A DNA stretch of 10,945 nucleotides from Cellvibrio sp. (GTDB taxonomy: Bacteria; Pseudomonadota; Gammaproteobacteria; Pseudomonadales; Cellvibrionaceae): the NCBI GenBank assembly GCA_021323495.1, contig JAJQJO010000093.1, forward strand, positions 1 to 10,945, given 5' to 3'. The notes beneath the pieces were generated by a model. That model was not told where the DNA came from and ran no database searches. It saw only the letters and a program-made list of their open reading frames with translations. The position numbers and the translations under genes were made by a program. Positions 1 through 5,776 of the stretch are shown piece by piece; position 1 is the stretch's first letter, and each line of letters begins with the position of its first letter.

Positions 1-150
1 CGGCTGTGGGTGTTTGACAAATTGCGCCGCGACAATCAAGCCCCCGGCGCTTATGGCGCAAACATTACCTATGACTTACCCGTCACGCGCCCCAAAATCC
101 CAGTCCCTTACGAACTACAACCTCTTGCACAAGCATCACAGGACCGTTAA
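1..150 (+). CDS. C-terminal 49 codons of upstream operon gene, probably ABC importer ATPase (partial)
   Basis: The frame is open from base 1 and ends at TAA 148-150. It reads RLWVFDKLRRDN at the window edge and ends PLAQASQDR. The tail is hydrophilic, proline-rich and has no membrane segment or recognisable motif, so the sequence alone does not identify the protein. The assignment comes from context. In the usual carboxylase operons the genes just before the DUF1989 pair encode a nitrate/taurine-type ABC importer (binding protein, permease, ATPase), with the ATPase last. The next gene starts only 3 nt after this stop, which indicates one transcript and probable translational coupling. That a coding region ends here is near certain; the ATPase identity is an inference. 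Confidence 0.5.
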   Translation, partial: RLWVFDKLRRDNQAPGAYGANITYDLPVTRPKIPVPYELQPLAQASQDR

Positions 151-153
151 CCA

Positions 154-888
154 ATGAGTAATATGCTTTACACCACGACCTTACCCGGCAATGGCCATTG
201 GTCATTGGAATTGCGCCGCGGCAGTTTGCTGAAAATTACCGATATTGAAGGTGGTGCCAATGTCGGTATGCTGTTTTACAACCCGCGTAATTTTTTGGAA
301 CGTTACAACGCCCCTGACACACTCAAGTGTCAGCACACGTTTAAATTGCAGCGCGGAAATTGTTTGTATTCCGATATGGGACGGATTTTTGCCTCGGTTA
401 TTGAAGATTATTCCGCAAATGGCGAGGGCAATTGGCACGATACAATCTGTGGAAGCAGCACTGCTGAACAGATAGAAAAACTATGGGGTAAACGCGACTA
501 CCAAAGCCATCGCAACCAATGGCTACAAAATGGCTACGATGCATTTCTGGTGGAACTGGCAAAATACGGTTTGGGTCGCGCCGACATGGCAGCCAATATC
601 AATTGGTTTAGTAAAGTGATTGCTGATGATCACGGCAACATCAAACTCGATACTAAAAACCGCAGCGCAGGCAATAGCCTGACCCTGCGTTTTGAAATGG
701 ATACGCTGGTCGTGATGCATGCTTGCCCGCATCCGCTAAATACATCTGAACGCTATCCATTTACGTCAGTGCAACTCGAATTGGGTGAAGCTGATCCGGT
801 CACTGATGATGACTACTGCAAAAATTTCTGCGAAGAAAACCAACGTGGATTTCAAAACAATTCGCTTTACTATTTATCGGCAAAATAG
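154..888 (+). CDS. cgdA: DUF1989 protein, UAAP1 type; probable carboxyguanidine deiminase subunit CgdA
   Basis: This 244-residue cytoplasmic protein belongs to the DUF1989 family (older names: urea amidolyase-associated protein 1, 'urea carboxylase-related aminomethyltransferase'). Published work showed that the two paralogues act together as a carboxyguanidine deiminase, converting carboxyguanidine to allophanate and ammonia. Family hallmarks visible here are the ERYNAPDTLKCQHTFKL block (Cys59), SDMGRIF, WHDTICG (His95, Asp96, Cys99), WGKRDY, NQWLQNGYDAFLVELAKYGLG, the Asn-containing AANINWFSKV block (about 147-155), and CPHPL (Cys191, His193). The Cys/His/Asp positions are candidates for metal or active-site ligands, which I cannot prove from sequence. 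Length fits the family. ATG 154 lies 3 nt after the preceding stop, with AGGA at 140-143 as the ribosome-binding site. An in-frame ATG at 163 is less likely. It pairs with the second DUF1989 gene at 1118. The A/B labels follow the UAAP1/UAAP2 order and could be swapped in some nomenclatures. Confidence 0.88.
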   Translation: MSNMLYTTTLPGNGHWSLELRRGSLLKITDIEGGANVGMLFYNPRNFLERYNAPDTLKCQHTFKLQRGNCLYSDMGRIFASVIEDYSANGEGNWHDTICGSSTAEQIEKLWGKRDYQSHRNQWLQNGYDAFLVELAKYGLGRADMAANINWFSKVIADDHGNIKLDTKNRSAGNSLTLRFEMDTLVVMHACPHPLNTSERYPFTSVQLELGEADPVTDDDYCKNFCEENQRGFQNNSLYYLSAK

Positions 889-932
889 TTTAGCGGCGAA
901 ACAACTTAACAGCCAAATAGCAATTCGGTGAA

Positions 933-1083
933 GCGGGACAATATCTTATACGCGACCGACCAAGGCATGGACGACCCACATGGATGTGGGAAGTGCAGCA
1001 ATATGTGTGGAACATATGCTGCTGCCGAAGTCGGGCCTACATGGACGTATTTACGGCGTGTCGCGCATAAGAGATTGTTCCCC
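933..1083. repeat. 151-bp MITE/REP-like element with 24-bp imperfect terminal inverted repeats
   Basis: The left arm (933-956) and right arm (1060-1083) are reverse complements at 20 of 24 positions, and one of the four mismatches would be a G-U pair in RNA. Inside lie two further inverted repeats. One is perfect, CCCACAT-GG-ATGTGGG (975-990). The other is an 11-bp stem pairing 995-1006 with 1012-1022, with A1000 bulged and a GTGGA loop. Near the right arm is GGACGTATTTACGGCGTGTC (1043-1062), which I recognise as resembling the core of short intergenic repeats scattered through many gammaproteobacterial genomes. It encodes no transposase, so it would be a non-autonomous or REP-type element. 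I see no clear target-site duplication. In RNA it would fold into a closed multibranch structure between the two deiminase cistrons. No second copy was seen in the window. Confidence 0.68.
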
Positions 1084-1107
1084 AGATTCGCACATGATTA
1101 TCCAGTT

Positions 1108-1111
1108 GAGG
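1108..1111 (+). promoter_or_regulatory. Ribosome-binding site that fixes the start of cgdB
   Basis: GAGG lies 6 nt before ATG 1118. The next upstream in-frame ATGs (980, 1016, 1094) lie within or just beyond the repeat element, and the residues they would add do not match the family. Start 1118 gives the expected N-terminus MSHIQSNLHPETA. Confidence 0.7.
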
Positions 1112-1117
1112 CACGAC

Positions 1118-1759
1118 ATGTCACACATCCAAAGCAACCTGCATCCAGAAACTGCGTTCTCCACTCACTATGTACCCGCAGGCGATTATTTTCTTGGCGA
1201 AATAAAACAAGGCCAGACATTTCGCATTGTCGATTTAAAAGGCAACCAGGCGGCCGACGTTTTATTTTATAACGCCAAAGATCCAAGTGAACGCTACAGC
1301 GCCATGGATACTATCCGCAACCAGGGGAATTTGTACTTATCGGCGGGCACTAAATTAATGTCTAACGCCAACCGCGAGTTATTGGAAATAGTGGCCGATA
1401 CTTGCGGCCGCCACGATACCCTCGGTGGTGCCTGCGCAACGGAAAGCAATACCGTGCGTTACAGCTTGGAGAAGCGCTGCATGCATGCGTGCCGCGACAG
1501 CTGGATGCTCGCCATTGCCGAACATCCGGAATTTGGTATCAGTAAACGCGACATCACCCACAACATTAATTTTTTTATGAATGTGCCTGTTACTGCCGAT
1601 GGCGGATTAACCTTTGAGGATGGCATTTCTGCTCCGGGTAAATATGTGGAGCTGAAAGCTAAAATGGATATTGTTATGTTGATCTCCAATTGCCCGCAAT
1701 TAAATAATCCGTGCAATGGCTACAACCCGACACCGATTGAAGTTATCGTCTGGAATTAA
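1118..1759 (+). CDS. cgdB: DUF1989 protein, UAAP2 type; probable carboxyguanidine deiminase subunit CgdB
   Basis: This 213-residue protein is a paralogue of the gene at 154. Both share the early block ending in LFYN...ERY and the late block with NIN and a Cys-Pro motif. It is the UAAP2 type, which with the UAAP1-type partner forms the deiminase that turns carboxyguanidine into allophanate. Visible signatures are VLFYNAKDPSERY, YLSAGTKLMSN, ADTCGRHDTLGGAC (Cys96, His99, Asp100, Cys106), ESNTVRYSLEKR, HNINFFMNVPVT (about 148-159), GGLTFEDGISAPGKYVE, and the near-invariant NCPQLNNPCN...NPTPIEV tail (Cys192, Cys199). Start 1118 is chosen for its GAGG site and the family N-terminus. A longer reading from 980 begins inside the repeat element and adds 46 unrelated residues. 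The following carboxylase begins about 100 nt downstream in the same operon. Family confidence is high; the guanidine rather than urea context is inferred. Confidence 0.88.
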   Translation: MSHIQSNLHPETAFSTHYVPAGDYFLGEIKQGQTFRIVDLKGNQAADVLFYNAKDPSERYSAMDTIRNQGNLYLSAGTKLMSNANRELLEIVADTCGRHDTLGGACATESNTVRYSLEKRCMHACRDSWMLAIAEHPEFGISKRDITHNINFFMNVPVTADGGLTFEDGISAPGKYVELKAKMDIVMLISNCPQLNNPCNGYNPTPIEVIVWN

Positions 1760-1847
1760 ATTATATTTTTTAAATTGGCGTAGGTGCCTTAATGAATTCT
1801 TCAGTGGACGACCACTGTCGTAATAAATACCAGCAGGACGACCTGCC

Positions 1848-1851
1848 GGAG
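1848..1851 (+). promoter_or_regulatory. Ribosome-binding site deciding the carboxylase start
   Basis: GGAG lies 6 nt before ATG 1858, the start at which numbering aligns with biotin carboxylases. A competing AGGTG (1782-1786) precedes the in-frame ATG 1792, which would add 22 hydrophilic, non-conserved residues. Confidence 0.6.
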
Positions 1852-1857
1852 CAGAAT

Positions 1858-4800
1858 ATGTTTACCAAAGTATTAATCGCCAACCGCGGTGCCATAGCCA
1901 CACGCATTATTCGCACCTTAAAGAAACTCAACATAAAATCCGTCGCCATTTATGCCGAATCCGATGCAGACTCACTGCATGTGCGTATTGCCGACGAAGC
2001 ATTTTCGTTAGGTGAAGGAGCTGCGGCACAAACCTATCTGGACCGCAAAAAAATTATCGCCATTGCACAGCAAACTGGCGCACAGGCAATTCATCCCGGT
2101 TATGGATTTTTAAGCGAGAATTCAACTTTCGTTGCCGAATGCGAAGCTGCAGGTTTGGTGTTTATTGGCCCGACCGCGGAACAGATGATTACTTTTGGCT
2201 TAAAACACAAAGCGCGCGAATTGGCACAGGCTGCCAATGTGCCCCTCTGCCCCGGTACCGATTTATTAAAAAGCCTTGATGATGCAAGGATAGCGGCGGC
2301 AGAAATTGGCTATCCGGTTATGCTTAAAAGTACCGCTGGTGGCGGTGGCATCGGCATGCAACTATGCAATAGCGAAGCTGATTTGGTGGGCGCGTTTGAT
2401 TCGGTAAAGCGCTTGGGCAAAAACAACTTTGCCGATGATGGTGTGTTTCTGGAAAAATTTATCGCCGCCGCACGCCATATAGAAGTGCAGGTATTCGGTA
2501 ATGGTAGAGGCACCGCTGTGGCCATCGGCGAGCGCGACTGCTCAAGTCAACGGCGCAATCAGAAAGTGGTAGAAGAATGCCCGGCCCCGAATTTACCGGA
2601 CACACAGCGTAACGCCATGCTGCGTACCGCCGAGCAGCTACTATCCTCCGTCAGCTATCGCAATGCGGGCACAGTGGAGTTTATTTACGATTCCATTGAT
2701 GAAAAATTTTATTTCCTTGAAGTGAATACGCGTCTGCAAGTAGAGCACGGAGTTACCGAGGAAGTGTATGGTGTCGATCTGGTAGAGTGGATGTTACGCC
2801 AGGCAGCGGATGATCTCGGTGATATCAAAGCATTGCGCGATCAACTTTCACCGAAGGGCCACGCTATCCAGGTACGTGTTTATGCTGAAGACCCGGCGTT
2901 GAATTTCCAACCCTGTGCCGGTTTGCTGAGCAAGGTTTCGTTTCCGGCGTTAAATAATAATCTGCGAATTGATCACTGGATTGAAAGCGGGATTGAAGTC
3001 CCTGCATTTTTTGATCCCATGCTCGCCAAAATTATTGTTCACGGCAGCGATCGCAATCAGGCGCTGGCCGAATTATCAATCGCATTAGCCGACACCTACC
3101 TCTACGGCATCGAAACCAATATCGGTTATTTACGCGCACTGCTGCAAGACCCGACGCTCTTACAGGGCCGCATGACCACTCGATATTTAAATAGCTTTGT
3201 TTACCAGCCCGCACGTATCGATGTGATCCAGGGTGGAACCCAAACGACTATCCAGGATTTTCCAGGCCGCTCAGGTTACTGGCATGTGGGTGTGCCCACC
3301 TCAGGGCCCTTTGACAGCTATTCGTTCCGCCTGGGCAATCGCCTGCTAAATAACCATGAAGACGCGGCAGGTCTGGAGATTACCCTGCAAGGCCCAACAT
3401 TAAAGTTCGGCTGCGCCACCAAAATAGTCCTGACAGGTGCGGCGATAGATGCAAAGCTCGACGGCGAGCCACTTCAACCTTATGTAATTATTTCAATCGC
3501 TGCCGGGCAACAATTACAATTGGGGCGCATCACTGACCAAGGTGCACGGACTTATTTGTTGGTAGCGGGCGGTATCCAGTGCCCGGATTATTTAAACTCA
3601 AAATCCACTTTTACCCTTGGCCAATTCGGGGGCCACAATGGCCGTGCATTGCGTGCCGGCGATGTACTCGCACTGGACGCAACTGTTTGTAATGCTGATG
3701 TCGCTACAATAGAAATCAGTGATGAATTAAAACCGCAGATTGGTAATCACTGGCAATTCCGTGTCATTTACGGCCCACACGGCGCACCGGATTTTTTCAC
3801 GACCACGGACATCAACACATTTTTTAATACCGACTGGGAAGTACATTACAACTCCAGCCGTACCGGTGTGCGCTTGATTGGTCCCAAACCTGAATGGGCG
3901 CGGACATCTGGTGGCGAAGCAGGTATGCACCCATCCAATATTCATGACAATGCCTACGCATTTGGCACGGTGGATTTTACCGGCGATATGCCCGTAATAC
4001 TCGGTCCCGACGGTCCATCGCTCGGCGGCTTTGTTTGCCCGGCGACCGTCATCAGCGCCGATTTATGGAAGCTGGGCCAAGTGCGGGCGGGCGATAAAAT
4101 CCGCTTCTTGCCAGTTACCATCGACGATGCAGTTGCCATTGAAAAAACGCAAAACCAATCGCTAGGCTCACTGGAGGTCATTCGGCACCACTGGAACTCC
4201 AGTGAATTAACATCGCCCATTATAAAAACATTGGCCGCAGCAGAATTTGGTGAAAATATCGTATACCGTGCCGCAGGTGATCATTTCCTGTTGGTCGAAT
4301 ACGGCGCGCTGGAACTGGATATCAAATTGCGCTTCCGCGCCCATGCGCTGATGCAATGGCTGGAGCAAAACAGCCTGGACGGTATGCGCGAAGCCACTCC
4401 CGGCATTCGCTCGCTGCAAATTCATTATGACAGCCAGCAACTTCCTCTAACGACTTTGTTGGCCCATCTCGAGCGTGGTGAGCGGGAGCTAGTGCAACAG
4501 CTTGCTGAACTGAGCGTGCCCTCGCGCATAGTCCATATTCCGTTGAGCTGGGATGATGAAGCCTGCCACCTGGCAGTACAAAAATATATGCAGTCCGTGC
4601 GCGCCAATGCGCCCTGGTGCCCGAGTAACCTGGAATTTATTCGCCGCATTAATGGTTTGGAATCCATTGCCGATGTAAAAACTATTTTATTCAGCGCATC
4701 CTATTTAGTGATGGGACTGGGAGATGTCTATTTGGGCGCTCCGGTCGCTACACCTGTTGATCCACGACACCGGCTGGTTACCACCAAATATAATCCCGCG

Positions 4801-5463
4801 CGTACCTGGACCGCAGAAAATTCGGTTGGCATTGGCGGCTCTTATTTGTGCGTCTATGGTATGGAAGGCCCCGGCGGTTACCAATTTGTCGGTCGAACAT
4901 TGCAAATGTGGAATCGCTATCGCCAAACTAAAGAATTCAAGCAACCCTGGTTATTAAATTTCTTCGACCAAATCCGTTTTTACGAAGTAAGTGCCGCAGA
5001 ATTGCAACACATTCGCCGCGATTTCCCACAGGGCCGCTATCCAATCAAGATCGAAGAGGGCCATTTCAGCCTGAGTGAATACGAATCATTTATCGCCAGC
5101 AATCAGGATTCTATCGCCAGCTTTACCGCCCAACGGGAACAGGCTTTTGCAGAGGAATTGGCACACTGGCATGCAACCGGGCAATTTAATTATCAACAAG
5201 AAGAATCGATCGAGGAAGATGAAGCATCGGCGCTACCTGAAGATGCCATCAAAATTGATAGTTCGGTATCTGGCAGTGTCTGGCAAACCCAAGTGGAAAT
5301 TGGCCAATCTGTAAAAGAGGGTGATGTCTTGCTAATTCTTGAATCCATGAAAATGGAGATTAATATTTATGCACCCTGTGCAGGCACCGTCAGCCACATC
5401 CTTAAAGCTAATGGGGCACGAGTGCAAGCCGGACAAACATTAATGTTATTGGAAGAAACTTGA
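1858..5463 (+). CDS. uca: Biotin-dependent urea/guanidine carboxylase, probably guanidine carboxylase
   Basis: This 1201-residue cytoplasmic enzyme (1223 if started at ATG 1792) uses ATP and bicarbonate to carboxylate urea or guanidine. The biotin carboxylase domain (about 1-450) opens with MFTKVLIANRGAIA, has the ATP-grasp glycine loop GGGGIG from Gly161, and EVNTRLQVEH with Glu288 and Arg292. These two match E. coli AccC numbering exactly, which supports start 1858. A KipA/AHS2-like half of the carboxyltransferase domain follows (from about 454, VIQGGTQTTIQDFPGRSGYW...GVPTSGPFD), then HPSNIHDNAYAFG, VDFTGD (Asp706) and DGPSLGGFVCP. The KipI/AHS1-like half runs from about 802 to 1070 (YRAAGDHFLLVEYG, then GGSYLCVYGMEGPGGYQ). 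A charged linker leads to the biotinyl domain, with biotin lysine Lys1165 in ESMKME, 36 residues from the end. All domains look intact, and length is normal for the stand-alone bacterial form. The adjacent deiminase pair suggests guanidine as substrate. No allophanate hydrolase is fused or follows. Confidence 0.93.
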   Translation: MFTKVLIANRGAIATRIIRTLKKLNIKSVAIYAESDADSLHVRIADEAFSLGEGAAAQTYLDRKKIIAIAQQTGAQAIHPGYGFLSENSTFVAECEAAGLVFIGPTAEQMITFGLKHKARELAQAANVPLCPGTDLLKSLDDARIAAAEIGYPVMLKSTAGGGGIGMQLCNSEADLVGAFDSVKRLGKNNFADDGVFLEKFIAAARHIEVQVFGNGRGTAVAIGERDCSSQRRNQKVVEECPAPNLPDTQRNAMLRTAEQLLSSVSYRNAGTVEFIYDSIDEKFYFLEVNTRLQVEHGVTEEVYGVDLVEWMLRQAADDLGDIKALRDQLSPKGHAIQVRVYAEDPALNFQPCAGLLSKVSFPALNNNLRIDHWIESGIEVPAFFDPMLAKIIVHGSDRNQALAELSIALADTYLYGIETNIGYLRALLQDPTLLQGRMTTRYLNSFVYQPARIDVIQGGTQTTIQDFPGRSGYWHVGVPTSGPFDSYSFRLGNRLLNNHEDAAGLEITLQGPTLKFGCATKIVLTGAAIDAKLDGEPLQPYVIISIAAGQQLQLGRITDQGARTYLLVAGGIQCPDYLNSKSTFTLGQFGGHNGRALRAGDVLALDATVCNADVATIEISDELKPQIGNHWQFRVIYGPHGAPDFFTTTDINTFFNTDWEVHYNSSRTGVRLIGPKPEWARTSGGEAGMHPSNIHDNAYAFGTVDFTGDMPVILGPDGPSLGGFVCPATVISADLWKLGQVRAGDKIRFLPVTIDDAVAIEKTQNQSLGSLEVIRHHWNSSELTSPIIKTLAAAEFGENIVYRAAGDHFLLVEYGALELDIKLRFRAHALMQWLEQNSLDGMREATPGIRSLQIHYDSQQLPLTTLLAHLERGERELVQQLAELSVPSRIVHIPLSWDDEACHLAVQKYMQSVRANAPWCPSNLEFIRRINGLESIADVKTILFSASYLVMGLGDVYLGAPVATPVDPRHRLVTTKYNPARTWTAENSVGIGGSYLCVYGMEGPGGYQFVGRTLQMWNRYRQTKEFKQPWLLNFFDQIRFYEVSAAELQHIRRDFPQGRYPIKIEEGHFSLSEYESFIASNQDSIASFTAQREQAFAEELAHWHATGQFNYQQEESIEEDEASALPEDAIKIDSSVSGSVWQTQVEIGQSVKEGDVLLILESMKMEINIYAPCAGTVSHILKANGARVQAGQTLMLLEET

Positions 5464-5742
5464 TACCATCTACGATGATTTATCGATTATGGCAAGGATG
5501 CCGATCACATACCCATCATTTAATAAAAAATCAGCGCACGAATTTGTTTTTAAAAAAATAACTCTATTTCCAAAATCGATAAAACTACTTTTCCCGCCAA
5601 ATAATTGCATTGTATTTACCGTCTATCGACCACCAGCAAACAGCAACTAAAAAGGCACGCTGATTGCAGGACGAATGCATCTTTACCTAAACGTATTTGT
5701 TGCCAGGTCATTTCAAATAGTAAATAGCCTGCTTAATACCCT

Positions 5743-5748
5743 TATAAT
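5743..5748 (+). promoter_or_regulatory. Candidate -10 box (TATAAT) for the acyltransferase gene
   Basis: A perfect TATAAT sits about 30 nt before the GTG start and 16 nt before the Shine-Dalgarno site, a sensible leader length. No good -35 hexamer is seen at 16-18 nt spacing, so the promoter is weak, activated, or a chance match in AT-rich DNA. Confidence 0.35.
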
Positions 5749-5764
5749 ATTTCATTATTTTGGC

Positions 5765-5771
5765 AAGGAGG
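5765..5771 (+). promoter_or_regulatory. Strong Shine-Dalgarno site selecting a GTG start
   Basis: AAGGAGG is 5 nt before GTG 5777. This favours GTG over the in-frame ATG at 5675, which has no ribosome-binding site of this quality. Confidence 0.75.
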
Positions 5772-5776
5772 TTGTT

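Larger units (their letters stand above)
889..1117 (+). other. 229-nt spacer between the two deiminase subunit genes
   Basis: These paralogous genes normally lie almost end to end, so a 229-nt gap is unusual. About 151 nt of it (933-1083) is an inverted-repeat element described separately. Without it the gap would be about 78 nt. Open frames crossing the spacer have no family similarity, so I call no gene here. The last bases hold the ribosome-binding site of the next gene. Confidence 0.7.
5464..5776 (+). other. AT-rich 313-nt intergenic region after the carboxylase
   Basis: No protein-coding signal was found. There is a small GGCA-AGGA-TGCC hairpin (5491-5502) without a U-tract, so it is not a convincing terminator for the guanidine operon. 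A-runs and T-runs lie at about 5523-5560. The 3' end carries a TATAAT box and the AAGGAGG site of the next gene. The frame is open from ATG 5675 into the acyltransferase, but those 34 residues lie upstream of the likely promoter and do not fit the family. Confidence 0.55.

Noticed and set aside
969..976. GGACGACC looks like a guanidine-II (mini-ykkC) ACGR loop closed by GG/CC, attractive in a guanidine operon.
   Set aside because: The stem does not extend beyond two pairs, the other ACG-containing loop nearby is ACGT rather than ACGR, and the stretch lies inside the inverted-repeat element. It does not meet the two-hairpin consensus.
980..1117. N-terminal extension of the second DUF1989 protein from ATG 980.
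   Set aside because: It begins within the repeat element, and the 46 extra residues do not resemble the family. ATG 1118 has a good GAGG site and the expected N-terminus.
928..1272. 114-residue plus-strand frame across the spacer.
   Set aside because: It runs through the repeat element and overlaps cgdB in another frame, has no recognisable motif, and looks like a chance frame.
5491..5502. GGCA-AGGA-TGCC hairpin as terminator of the carboxylase operon.
   Set aside because: The stem is only 4 bp and no T-tract follows.
5675..5776. Extension of the acyltransferase to ATG 5675, adding 34 residues.
   Set aside because: It lies upstream of the TATAAT box, lacks a ribosome-binding site, and homologues start at the FRHDINGLRA segment right after the AAGGAGG-led GTG.
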